A DNA stretch of 64,000 nt. Source: Caballeronia sp. SEWSISQ10-4 2. GTDB taxonomy: Bacteria; Pseudomonadota; Gammaproteobacteria; Burkholderiales; Burkholderiaceae. Made by a program: the position numbers and the translations under genes. Under the pieces are notes generated by a model. The model did not search any database and was not told where the DNA came from. It was given only the letters and a program-made list of their open reading frames with translations. This document shows, piece by piece, positions 42,038-50,701 of the stretch (position 1 is the first letter of the stretch; each line of letters opens with the position of its first letter). Location: assembly GCF_030464885.1 (NCBI RefSeq), contig NZ_JALPRJ010000022.1:58350-122349 (forward strand), in the 5' to 3' direction.

Positions 42038-43264
42038 ATTTTGTAATCCTTATCATTTTGTAAGGTATTGCCGGGATTGGCAACAATCTGGTGGCAAGCT
42101 CACTGCCTTGCTATTCGATTACAGAAGGATTTGGAACCTGTGGCAGATGCGTTGGCCGAAAACCCGCCGTTATCGGCTGCCGTTTCGCCGGAAGGCGGCC
42201 GGCTTCTTGACGTTGTCGCGGAAGAAAGCCACGCGATCTCGCCCCGCCGAGGCGGCCACGAGCATCTCTGAAAACAGTGGTGTTGAACTGGCTCGCAAAA
42301 CCGCTGCAAGAACTTGTGCGGAAAGAATATGTTTCATCATGGTTGCTGCCCTCGCGTGCAAGTCACTAGACGAGTCACTAAAGTAGCCCGCAATGTGACT
42401 CGGTGCGTTACGGCTTCGTTACCGCATTTCTCACCGGAAATAGGGGATGGTTTGGCGAGCTTGCCTGGTGGTGTAGAGGAACGCTGGATGTAAGGCAGTC
42501 GCTCAGGCTTGTGGGTCAAGCTTCCGATCAGATTTGTTGCGATGCTCAAGCCTCTCTTTCGCGCGAGTGAGAAGCGCACAAGACGGTGTGCCAATGGAAA
42601 CAGAGTTTCTGCCAAGAGACAGAGTGAAATGATTGGTGAGGACTTGATGCAGTCCGCTTGGTCGGCAAAGCGACGGGTGCTGCTTCTTCATCACGATCTC
42701 ATACTTATGTTTTATTTTGTTTTAACCATAGCGCAATTATGGTGGTGTTAACTACGGAATGACATGGGGGGACCGGGTATCGCGCATTCGAATCAGGGGC
42801 GAATCGACAAAGCCATGACCCTTTCTCCTTCTGTATAAACGGCTATCGTGCCGCGTTTTATTCGTCACCAAATTGTTCCAGGATATTCCCCATCGTGACC
42901 GGAAGGTACGTGATGACCTGCTGATCGTGTCTCGCGTCTTGTCAATCGTTGCGCGGCTTACCCCGCGCGCGCCTTTCCAGAGAACCGTTTCCCGGCTAAT
43001 AGCCTTCACTCAGGCTCGCTGCCTGATGCAAACCATCGCGTTACTTTTTTCACGTGAAGCAACGCTTGGTAACGAGGTTTGTTGTCTGCTTCCAACGGCT
43101 CTCGCAAAACACTGCTGTTTAATGGTGCCCGTCTAACCGACGCACGGCGACGTCGATTAGTACGCGCAGCGATGCACGTTTATCTGACGAGACACGCGGA
43201 GTTCGTGGCCTTTGGTATTGGGCAAGCAGACCGCGTTGCTCAATCGTATTTTCGGAGAATTGAA
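42038..43264. other. 1.2-kb region without a confident gene
   Basis: Between the hypothetical gene (minus) and the porin (plus). Near 42170-42345 (minus) a short frame begins with a signal-like MMKHILSAQVLAAVL but breaks up soon after and matches no family; it could be a decayed small secreted gene. The stretch 42355-42385 has a direct repeat of GAGTCACTA-like sequence. The last 200 bases should hold the porin promoter and leader. No RNA gene was recognised. Confidence 0.4.
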
Positions 43265-44401
43265 ATGAAGAAATCCCTTCTTGCTCTCGGTGTCATGGGC
43301 ACCTTCGCCGGAGCCGCACACGCTCAGAACAGCGTGACCCTCTATGGCCTGATCGACGCAGGCATCACCTATACAAACAACCAGAGCGGATCCAAGAACG
43401 TTCAGGCAACCAGCGGCCAGGTTAATGGCAGCCGATGGGGCCTGCGTGGCTCCGAAGACCTGGGCGGCGGTCTCAAGGCCATCTTCACGTTGGAAAATGG
43501 CTTTAATATCGACACCGGCAAGTTCGGCCAGAACGGCGCTGAGTTCGGCCGTCAGGCGTTTGTCGGTTTGTCGAGTAACCAGTACGGCGCGGTCACCCTT
43601 GGCCGGCAGTACGACTCGGTTGTCGACTATCTCGGCCCGCTCGCGCTGACGGGTACGCAGTTCGGCGGTACGCAGGCGGCTCACCCGTTTGACAACGACA
43701 ACCTCGATAACTCCTTCCGCATCAACAACTCGGTCAAGTACCAGAGCGTCAACTATGGCGGTCTCAAGGTCGGCGGCCTGTATGGCTTCTCGAACGCTGC
43801 GGGTGGTTTCGCCGACAATCGTGCGTACAGCCTTGGCACATCGTATAACTACGGTCCTTTGAATGTTGCCGCCAGCTATATGCAGCTCAACAGCGCGGGC
43901 TCGACGCTTAACTCGTCCGGTGCGGTGACCTCCGACGCTACGTTCTTGGCGGGCCGTCAACGCACCTATGGCGCGGGTGTCAGCTATGCATTCGGCGCGG
44001 CAAACGTCGGTTTCGTGTTCTCGCAGACGCATCTGGACAATGCGACGGGCATCGGTGCGTCGGCTTCGGGTACAACCAATGGCCTCACGCTGACGAACGG
44101 CAGCGCGCGGTTCACGAACTATGAAGTGAACGGCCGCTACAACTTCACGCCGGCATGGACCTTGTCGGGCGCTTATACGTTCACGGACGCAAAGCTTGAC
44201 GGCGTCAGCCCGAAATACAATCAGGTGACACTGCAGACGGCATATGCATTGTCCAAGCGCACCGACGTTTATCTTCAAGGCGTGTATCAGCACGTGAGCG
44301 GTACGGGTGATTCGGGCCTGACCGCCGACATCAACGGCTTGACCGCGTCTTCCACCAATAGCCAGGTCGCTGCAACGATCGGTCTGCGTCACCGCTTCTA
44401 A
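43265..44401 (+). CDS. Gram-negative porin (OmpC-like, Burkholderia type)
   Basis: 378 residues starting at ATG 43265 behind CGGAGAA; the longer open frame has no signal peptide at its start. Signal peptide KKSLLALGVMGTFAGAAHAQ, then SVTLYGLIDAGITYTNN, the trimeric porin start. Other hallmarks are SRWGLRGSEDLGGGLKAIFTLE and FGRQAFVGLSSNQYGAVTLGRQYD, and the C-terminus ends in QVAATIGLRHRF, a typical porin beta-signal. Forms general diffusion pores in the outer membrane. A terminator follows. Confidence 0.95.
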   Translation: MKKSLLALGVMGTFAGAAHAQNSVTLYGLIDAGITYTNNQSGSKNVQATSGQVNGSRWGLRGSEDLGGGLKAIFTLENGFNIDTGKFGQNGAEFGRQAFVGLSSNQYGAVTLGRQYDSVVDYLGPLALTGTQFGGTQAAHPFDNDNLDNSFRINNSVKYQSVNYGGLKVGGLYGFSNAAGGFADNRAYSLGTSYNYGPLNVAASYMQLNSAGSTLNSSGAVTSDATFLAGRQRTYGAGVSYAFGAANVGFVFSQTHLDNATGIGASASGTTNGLTLTNGSARFTNYEVNGRYNFTPAWTLSGAYTFTDAKLDGVSPKYNQVTLQTAYALSKRTDVYLQGVYQHVSGTGDSGLTADINGLTASSTNSQVAATIGLRHRF

Positions 44402-44491
44402 GCGAATGAATGCGGCCTTTGATATCGTGAGTCGGAAGGCCGGGACTTAGCGCCTAAGCTCGGTGATAGGCCTACTGAGCAGGTTTGATGA

Positions 44492-44517
44492 GCCGGGGAA
44501 GTTCTCCCGGCTTTTTT
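44492..44517 (+). terminator. Intrinsic terminator of the porin gene
   Basis: GCCGGG-GAAGTTCT-CCCGGC hairpin followed directly by TTTTTT on the plus strand, 90 bases after the porin stop codon. Orientation and distance fit a Rho-independent terminator for the porin. Confidence 0.85.
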
Positions 44518-44532
44518 ATTTCCAGTCCGCAT

Positions 44533-44838
44533 TTAGTCGAAGACGGGACGAAAGAAGCTACGCTCGTAGCTGACAATGCACCGCGTTTCTTCCGCGTATT
44601 TGAATGCTGCCTGGCATTCCGGATCGCCCTGTGATTGTTGACGGTAGCTTTCATAAGCCGACAAACTCGGAAATGAAAACAACGCCAGCGCGACATTGTT
44701 AGCGCCTTCCGACGGCAAGAAATAACCATGATGCTGACCCCCGAATTTCTCGACTAGCGGGATCCACATCTTGCCGTAGGCTTCGAATTCCTTGAGTCTG
44801 GACGGTTCGATAATGTAGCGAAGGTAGCAGGTAATCAT
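44533..44838 (-). CDS. NIPSNAP family protein
   Basis: 101 residues; starts MITCYLRYIIEPSRLKEFEAYGKMWIPLVEKFGGQHHGYFLPSEG (short form: ITCYLRYIIEP and FGGQHHGYF), typical of the NIPSNAP ferredoxin-like fold. A ribosome site AAGGA precedes the ATG. Biochemical role of bacterial members is unclear, often near detoxification genes; here it is divergent from an MFS exporter gene. Confidence 0.85.
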   Translation of the reverse strand: MITCYLRYIIEPSRLKEFEAYGKMWIPLVEKFGGQHHGYFLPSEGANNVALALFSFPSLSAYESYRQQSQGDPECQAAFKYAEETRCIVSYERSFFRPVFD

Positions 44839-45026
44839 GGTGTGTCCTTTAGGGAGGGGCTTGATCGGATAATATCGCGGTTGGCCGGTGGACTTGCACT
44901 AACCGCCTGGACAAGCCGCCCAGGTAAGCTATAGACGTAAACGCCGGATCGATCGGCGCTGCTCCAGCGTCAATGTCAACTATCGCGCATCGCAAAGGCG
45001 GTGGCGCCATACAACCGGGATTTCCG

Positions 45027-46472
45027 ATGAGCAACAGTTCGTTGCCTGCACCTTCTGCCGCGCGCTGGCTGCCTTACATAGTCGCGGGAACATTCTTCAT
45101 GGAGTATCTGGACACCACCGTCATTGCGACCGCCTTGCCGCAGATGGCCCGTTCGTTCGGTGTCGGCCCGAATGCGCTGAGCATTGGGATGACGGCCTAC
45201 ATGCTCGCGCTGGCGATCTTCATTCCGGTTAGCGGCCGGGTGGCCGACCGCGTTGGTTCGCGTACGGTGTTCTTTAGCGCGATCGTCGTATTCGTGATTG
45301 CTTCGGTGTTGTGCGGCTTGTCGAACTCGGTCGCGGAGTTCACGGCGGCGCGTTTGCTGCAGGGTGCGGGCGGCGCGATGATGGTGCCGGTGGGGCGTCT
45401 TATCGTGGTCCGCAGTACGGAGAAAAGCCGCCTCATGCAGGCTATTTCTACTATCACCTGGCCCGCGATTGCGGCCCCGGTCGTCGGGCCGCCTATCGGC
45501 GGTTTCATCACTACGTACGCGTCGTGGCGGTGGATTTTCCTTTTGAACGTGCCCTTCGGAATTTGCGCGCTGATCGCCGTCGCCATGCTTGTTCCGAACT
45601 TGCGCGGCGCTGAGCGCAAGCCACTCGATGTGATTGGTCTCGTGCTGAGCGGCGCTTCCCTGACTGCGATTCTGTATGGCGCCGAACTGGCCAGCCAGCC
45701 CAACAGCAATCCATGGATTGCCGGGGGCGTAGTTCTTGCCGGCCTCGCGATCGGCTTCGCTGCGGTTCGCTACGCGGCTGGTCACACGCATCCGTTGATC
45801 GATTTTTCGACACTGAAGATTCCGACGTATTCGGTGACGGTCCTAACCGGTTCCCTAACGCGTATTGGCATTGGCGCCGTGCCGTATTTAATGCCGCTCC
45901 TGTTCCAGATCGGCTTCGGTCTTTCCGCTTTCAAGTCAGGCCTTTTGTTACTTGCCAGCGCCCTTGGAAACCTCGGCATGAAAGCGCTGACCACGCGCAT
46001 TCTGCGGCGCTTTGGCTTCAGGTACGTCTCGATAGTCGCCGTGGCCACTGCCGGAATATTCACGATCATATGCGGCCTGCTTACGCCTCTTTCGCCGCTG
46101 GCATGGGTGTTGATCGTGGTCTTCGTTTATGGTGTGGCGCGGTCGATGCAGTTTTCCTTGCTCGCGACACTCGCTTACGCGGACGTGGGCTCCCCGCAGA
46201 TGAGTGCCGCGAGCACGTTATGGAGTGCGGCCGCACAGATGACAATAGGGCTCGGCATCGCCTATGGCGCTGTGGCCTTGCGGGCTGCCGCGCTTATCAA
46301 CGGTGAGACGGCGAGTGCAGAAGGTATGCATTTCTCACTCGACGACTTCCGGCTCGCGTTCCTGTTCGCCGGCTTGCTGACGCTGCTGTCCGTCTGGGGT
46401 TACTTCAAGGTTGCTCGGGATGCCGGTCAGAGCGTAGGCGGTGGATCGATGCGGCAGAACGCATCGCAGTAG
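45027..46472 (+). CDS. MFS drug exporter, DHA2/EmrB type
   Basis: 481 residues from ATG 45027. Fourteen or so hydrophobic segments; the first contains FFMEYLDTTVIATALPQMARSF, the DHA2-type motif D1 (LDxTVVNVALP). Motif A is GRVADRVGSRTVFF and motif C is AAPVVGPPIGGFITTY. DHA2 members use proton antiport to export drugs. Substrate unknown. It is 39 bases upstream of the TIGR02594-type gene on the same strand. Confidence 0.9.
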   Translation: MSNSSLPAPSAARWLPYIVAGTFFMEYLDTTVIATALPQMARSFGVGPNALSIGMTAYMLALAIFIPVSGRVADRVGSRTVFFSAIVVFVIASVLCGLSNSVAEFTAARLLQGAGGAMMVPVGRLIVVRSTEKSRLMQAISTITWPAIAAPVVGPPIGGFITTYASWRWIFLLNVPFGICALIAVAMLVPNLRGAERKPLDVIGLVLSGASLTAILYGAELASQPNSNPWIAGGVVLAGLAIGFAAVRYAAGHTHPLIDFSTLKIPTYSVTVLTGSLTRIGIGAVPYLMPLLFQIGFGLSAFKSGLLLLASALGNLGMKALTTRILRRFGFRYVSIVAVATAGIFTIICGLLTPLSPLAWVLIVVFVYGVARSMQFSLLATLAYADVGSPQMSAASTLWSAAAQMTIGLGIAYGAVALRAAALINGETASAEGMHFSLDDFRLAFLFAGLLTLLSVWGYFKVARDAGQSVGGGSMRQNASQ

Positions 46473-46511
46473 CCTGTTAAGCCCGATTTACAGCGAAGAG
46501 TGATCTCAGGC

Positions 46512-46952
46512 ATGACTACCGAAATCGATGCACCCGCCTGGCTGTCTTTGGCCTTCGCCGAGCGTGGTGTCCGGCCCTTCGGGCCGGGCGAAAGTAATCC
46601 GCGTATTGTCGAATATAACGGCCACACCAACCTGGCCGGCTACGACGACAAGATCTCGTGGTGCTCGTCGTTCCTGAACTGGTGCTTCGCGAACACCGGC
46701 CACCGTGGCACGGGATCGGCCCTTGCACGTTCCTGGCTCGAGTGGGGACGAGCCCTCGAAGCGCCGGTTTACGGGTGCATCGTCGTATTGTTTCGAGACG
46801 ATCCTGCTAGCTGGAAGGGACATGTCAGCTTTTATCTTCGCCATGACGCTGAAGCCATTTACCTGTTCGGTGGCAATCAGCTTGGAGAAGTCCGCGAAAA
46901 AGCCTATCCGCTAACCTCGGTGCTGGGTTACCGCTGGCCTGAGTCAATCTGA
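46512..46952 (+). CDS. TIGR02594-type CHAP/NlpC-P60-like peptidase
   Basis: 146 residues from ATG 46512 (a GTG at 46500 is in frame). APAWLSLAFAERGVRPFGPGESNPRIVEY contains the family N-terminus; the active Cys is in ISWCSSFLNWCF and the catalytic His in GHVSFYLR. These are small peptidoglycan-amidase-like proteins of the CHAP superfamily. No signal peptide is seen, so the substrate may be cytoplasmic, or it may be exported another way. It is on the same strand as the MFS gene but could have its own promoter. Confidence 0.8.
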   Translation: MTTEIDAPAWLSLAFAERGVRPFGPGESNPRIVEYNGHTNLAGYDDKISWCSSFLNWCFANTGHRGTGSALARSWLEWGRALEAPVYGCIVVLFRDDPASWKGHVSFYLRHDAEAIYLFGGNQLGEVREKAYPLTSVLGYRWPESI

Positions 46953-47003
46953 TATTTTCTGCGCGGCCAGCATTTTTGATGCGTGCATGACTCGGCTTTA
47001 CAC

Positions 47004-47396
47004 TCACGCGGGATCGTGGCAGCACACGCAAATCTTGTTTCCGTCCGGGTCGCGAAAGTACGCCCCGTAGTAATGCGGGTGATACTCGGGCCGCAAACCG
47101 GGTGGGCCGTCGCACTGGCCTCCGTTCGCCAGCGCCTTTGCATGACAGCGATCGACGGTGTCACGATCGGGTGCAAGAAGGGCGACCATCTGTCCGTTGC
47201 CGGGGGGGGCAGTGTTCCCATCGAACGGGGTCCCGATCAGGAACAGGGGGCGTGGCGCATTGGCTGCGACCCAGCCAGCCCAAGGCCTGTCCTCTTCACG
47301 GAACTTTAATTGCAGTCGCAAAGCTTCCATGATCGGTGAGTAGAAACGCAAGGCGCGATCAAAGTCGGTAACCCCTATAAAGACGTGTGAAAACAT
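47004..47396 (-). CDS. VOC family (glyoxalase-like) protein
   Basis: 130 residues. MFSHVFIGVTDFDRALRFYSPIMEAL is the family start with the first metal-binding His in SHVFIG. Further features are HYYGAYFRDPDGNKICVCCH with the second metal His (HPHYYGAYF) and the C-terminal strand motif FRDPDGNKI. Vicinal oxygen chelate fold; possible lyase, dioxygenase or resistance protein, not resolvable from sequence. Confidence 0.85.
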   Translation of the reverse strand: MFSHVFIGVTDFDRALRFYSPIMEALRLQLKFREEDRPWAGWVAANAPRPLFLIGTPFDGNTAPPGNGQMVALLAPDRDTVDRCHAKALANGGQCDGPPGLRPEYHPHYYGAYFRDPDGNKICVCCHDPA

Positions 47397-47545
47397 CTGG
47401 CCATTCCTTCGTTAAGCGATGAGTAAGCAGTAAGTAAACGCAGCGCCATCATGATGAAGCCGGTGCAGGGCGTTTGCAATCCGTGAGATGCGTTCCATCG
47501 AGCGTGGTTTGCCGCCGCAGCCGTTATCAATCAAGCCGAACCTGT

Positions 47546-48187
47546 TCAAGCGCCGGCCGGCCTCGTTGCACGCACGAGAAAAGCTTCCACGCAGCCAAAC
47601 ATCACGAGCGGCGCGATAGCACCAGCAGGTCCCGCAATCTCATAGCCGATCCTCGCGCAGACATAAAGGAGGACAAGCATGCTTTGCATCATGCCGGGAG
47701 CGCCAATGGCGCGATGCTGCGACCCATAATGGTATCCAATCCAGAAAGCGAAACGCGTAGCTATCCACACCGCGGTGGTCGCGGCAACTGCGCGCATCGA
47801 GCGTCCGTCGGAACAGTAGAAGGCCAGCGCGAACAGACCGGGGACAAACAGGACAAGTTGTTCGAGCGTGTGCTGGAGATAGCGAAGGTTGATCGTCATT
47901 CGACGCGTTTCATAACCCGACAACGGATCGATGGCGGGCGAGCGCAAGCGTTCATGCGCGACTGCTTCAATGCCCGAGAGGAAGCAGAAAAGGATCGCGA
48001 TGCAGCAGCATTTGAGAGCAAACATCAGGCGGGCGAGCGTATCTTCCATGCCGCTAAGCGGCGGCAGGAAATAGTAGACGCCGAGCCACAAAGCGATAGT
48101 GACGGGAAACGCGATCGCTATCTCCACAAACAAGGTCGATTGGTGCCGGCGAATATCACCCGCGCCTATTCCAAGGGCTTTCTTCAT
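47546..48187 (-). CDS. MAPEG-like membrane protein
   Basis: 213 residues from ATG 48187, six bases after GGGAGG. Four hydrophobic segments. NLRYLQHTLEQLVLFVPGLFAL contains the N-x-x-E-like motif of the MAPEG family (glutathione-related membrane proteins), followed by ATRFAFWIGYHYG. Function not assignable. It lies between the VOC gene and the MerR gene, all on the minus strand. Confidence 0.65.
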   Translation of the reverse strand: MKKALGIGAGDIRRHQSTLFVEIAIAFPVTIALWLGVYYFLPPLSGMEDTLARLMFALKCCCIAILFCFLSGIEAVAHERLRSPAIDPLSGYETRRMTINLRYLQHTLEQLVLFVPGLFALAFYCSDGRSMRAVAATTAVWIATRFAFWIGYHYGSQHRAIGAPGMMQSMLVLLYVCARIGYEIAGPAGAIAPLVMFGCVEAFLVRATRPAGA

Positions 48188-48339
48188 GGTTGCCTCCCTA
48201 AGGCCCAAGCCGGCCCGCTGAAGTTAGCATAGGGCCTTTTGAAGGCGCGTCAACGCGGCAGAACCCGCGGTCGAGGGCTGTTGGCGAGACGCACAAGACG
48301 CTCGAGTTTCGAGGCCAAGCCGTTTCCTGGCGTACCTAT

Positions 48340-48777
48340 TCAGACGGCAATCCGTCGCTTCAAGCCAGGTTTTCGCTGCGCCGGCTTGCGCACGCCGGCA
48401 GCCAGGTCCGCCACGTCGACGCATTGACCCTCGGCCCATGTGTCTCGAAGTGTGGAACGCAAAGCGCGAAGGTCGTCACGTTGCGACCGCAGCGTAGCCA
48501 TCATTTGCTCGATTTCATTGAGGCGCGTATCCAGTCGATCCAGCAATTCCGCTTGCGGAAAGCCCTTGTTATTCGCAAAGACACTTCGCATGGCGTCGAG
48601 AGAAAAGCCCAGGTTTTGCGCCATTTGAATGACGAGAAGCCGTTCTAACACGACCTCCGAATAGACCCGATAACCATTGGCGCCGCGCTCGACGGGCGGC
48701 AGCAAACCGCTTTGTTCGTAGAAGCGGATAGCCGAAGGCGCCATGGCGGTTTTGGCCGCTAGTTCACCGATCTTCAT
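48340..48777 (-). CDS. MerR family transcriptional regulator
   Basis: 145 residues. The winged helix-turn-helix at the N-terminus (MKIGELAAKTAMAPSAIRFYEQSGLLPPVERGANGYRVY, given in parts: IGELAAKT, AIRFYEQSGLL, NGYRVY) and the following dimerisation helix (DRLDTRLNEIEQMMATLRSQRDDL) are typical. It is not clear that it binds metal: only Cys in CVDVADL is seen near the C-terminus. The protein reads divergently from the Old Yellow Enzyme gene and its predicted operator lies between them. Confidence 0.92.
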   Translation of the reverse strand: MKIGELAAKTAMAPSAIRFYEQSGLLPPVERGANGYRVYSEVVLERLLVIQMAQNLGFSLDAMRSVFANNKGFPQAELLDRLDTRLNEIEQMMATLRSQRDDLRALRSTLRDTWAEGQCVDVADLAAGVRKPAQRKPGLKRRIAV

Positions 48778-48782
48778 TTCGC

Positions 48783-48813
48783 TTGACCTTCAAGTTAACT
48801 TGAAACTTAGTAT
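48783..48813 (+). promoter_or_regulatory. MerR-type promoter with palindromic operator
   Basis: A -35 box TTGACC (48783-48788) and -10 box TAGTAT (48808-48813) are separated by 19 bases, the long spacer of MerR-controlled promoters. A perfect 16-bp palindrome TTCAAGTTAACTTGAA (48789-48804) fills the spacer, as expected for the operator. It points towards the Old Yellow Enzyme gene, whose ATG is about 30 bases on, and it also covers the merR start region (ATG at 48777, minus). Confidence 0.85.
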
Positions 48814-48844
48814 AAGGACTTTCCATTGCCGGCTACGCGTAACG

Positions 48845-50077
48845 ATGACTTCTTCCCTATTTTCCCCACTGGATCTGCCCAACGGAACCCGCGTGCCGAA
48901 TCGTCTCGCCAAGGCCGCCATGGAAGAAAACATGGCCGGTCCAGGGCAGTTGCCAGGCGCTGCTCTCCAGGGGCTCTATCGGGCCTGGGGCACCGGCGGC
49001 GCGGGGCTGATCATTACGGGCAACGTTATGGTCGATGGACGTGCATTGACCGGACCCGGTGGTGTCGTGCTCGAGGCGGACACGCCGCTTGGCGAATTTA
49101 TCGAATGGGCTCGTGCGGCGCGTCAGGGAGGCGCGCAGGTCTGGATGCAAATAAATCATCCCGGGAGGCAGGTTCGCGCTGCAATGCGCGGCAAGGTCTG
49201 GGCACCGTCGGCAGTTGCGCTGGATCTCGGCAAACATAGCAAACTCTTCGGTCAACCAGAATCCATGTCGGAAGCTGACATCCACGAGACGATTGGCCGC
49301 TTTGCCGCGACGGCTCTCGCGGCAGAGCGGGCCGGTTTCTCTGGCGTCGAGATTCATGCCGCACACGGCTATCTGCTGTCGCAGTTTTTATCGCCGCTCA
49401 CCAACCGTCGCGACGACGCGTGGGGCGGCAGCCTCGCCAACCGTGCTCGTTTGTTGCTCGATATCGTGCGTGCAGTGCGAGCGTGCGTATCACCCGATTT
49501 TTGTGTGGAGGTGAAGCTCAACTCCGCAGATTTCCAGCGCGGAGGTTTCTCGGCGGAGGACGCGCGGCAAGTGATCCTGTGGTTGAACGAACTGCCTGTC
49601 GATCTTGTCGAGTTATCCGGCGGCAGCTACGAAAGCCCGGCGATGCAGGGCGAGGCCGCCGACGGCAGGACGCTGGCCCGCGAAGCCTATTTTCTCGAGT
49701 TCGCCAAAGAACTCGCGACTGTCGCCCGGATGCCGGTCATGACCACGGGTGGTATCCGCCGCCGGGCAGTGGCGGAACAGGTGGTGGCGAGCGGGGTTGC
49801 GATGGTGGGCATTGCAACAGCTTTTGCGCACGTTCCCGATTTGCCCAAGCGCTGGCTTTCGGACGAAGAATCAACGGTACAGGAACCGCAGGTGACATGG
49901 AAGGACCGGGCCTTGGCCGCGCTTGCCCGCATGGCAGTGATAAAACGCCGCTTACGGGCGCTCGGCGCAGGACACGCAGCGTACCACCAATACTCGCCGG
50001 TCCTGAGTCTGGTCATCGACCAATTGCGCATGCACAGGCTGACGCGGCGGTATAGACGCTGGCAGCAGCGTGGCTGA
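48845..50077 (+). CDS. NADH:flavin oxidoreductase / Old Yellow Enzyme
   Basis: 410 residues starting at ATG 48845. FMN-binding TIM barrel: SPLDLPNGTRVPNRLAKAAMEENMA at the start, then QINHPGRQ (Q-x-x-HxG motif), GVEIHAAHGYLLSQFLSPLTNRRDDAWGGSLANRARLLLDIVRAVR (short: EIHAAHGYLLSQFLSP and DDAWGGS) and TTGGIRRRAVAEQVVASGVA with FMN phosphate binding. These ene-reductases reduce activated C=C bonds with NAD(P)H and often detoxify electrophiles. The MerR-type promoter suggests induction by such a compound. Its start is set by the family N-terminus. Confidence 0.93.
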   Translation: MTSSLFSPLDLPNGTRVPNRLAKAAMEENMAGPGQLPGAALQGLYRAWGTGGAGLIITGNVMVDGRALTGPGGVVLEADTPLGEFIEWARAARQGGAQVWMQINHPGRQVRAAMRGKVWAPSAVALDLGKHSKLFGQPESMSEADIHETIGRFAATALAAERAGFSGVEIHAAHGYLLSQFLSPLTNRRDDAWGGSLANRARLLLDIVRAVRACVSPDFCVEVKLNSADFQRGGFSAEDARQVILWLNELPVDLVELSGGSYESPAMQGEAADGRTLAREAYFLEFAKELATVARMPVMTTGGIRRRAVAEQVVASGVAMVGIATAFAHVPDLPKRWLSDEESTVQEPQVTWKDRALAALARMAVIKRRLRALGAGHAAYHQYSPVLSLVIDQLRMHRLTRRYRRWQQRG

Positions 50078-50701
50078 ACTGGCAACGTCGATTCCTTGCG
50101 CCGCTCTCAATGAGCTCCACTACTCCCCGATAGATAAGTGATCCTGAGCATATCGGTTTGGAACGACGCGATAGACACATCGCCGGGCGCTAGGGTTTTG
50201 CTGACTCGTCGAATTGCGAAGACGGTGCTTGACCAGCAAGCCGATCTCGCTCGATCTCGCCGGATGGTGAACCGTGCCCATAGTCAACGCATGTTTGCGA
50301 CGCCAAGCTAACAAACCTTTCGATTTCGGTTTGACCGCTACGATCTCAATGACGTAAAAAATATTACGCGGTCCAAGCGCTTTCGTTTTAGAGATGTAAC
50401 ACGGCATAAGCCTTAACCGAAGATCGACGGATGGTTTGTATCGTCCTTACAGATATTAATAAAGCGGCTTGAATGAGATGCGACGCGGGGCGAGCGGTGT
50501 TAGCAATCAAACTTCTCCATGCCAGGTAGCCTTTGCTTTCACAACTTGGCCTTCGATTCCCTGTAACAGTCGCACCATCGTTTGAAACCGAATGTATGTA
50601 ATGTGAAATGTGTCATCCGCCGGTGCCAAGGCCGCGTTAGACAGGCGTGTCTCAGGTCGAAGCTTGACCTGACAAACTGAAAACTACCGGAGATTGCACC
50701 C
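50078..50701. other. 624-base gene-free stretch
   Basis: No convincing gene; short open frames on both strands have no family resemblance or ribosome site. The stretch near 50350-50470 is AT-rich (AAAAAATATTACG, ATTAATAAAG) and may hold a promoter for the FecR/DUF6600 gene, which starts at 50702. Confidence 0.4.

Noticed and set aside
42100..42361. Possible small secreted protein on the minus strand
   Set aside because: It has a signal-like start but the rest is not protein-like and no family fits; at most a decayed gene, noted under the gap.
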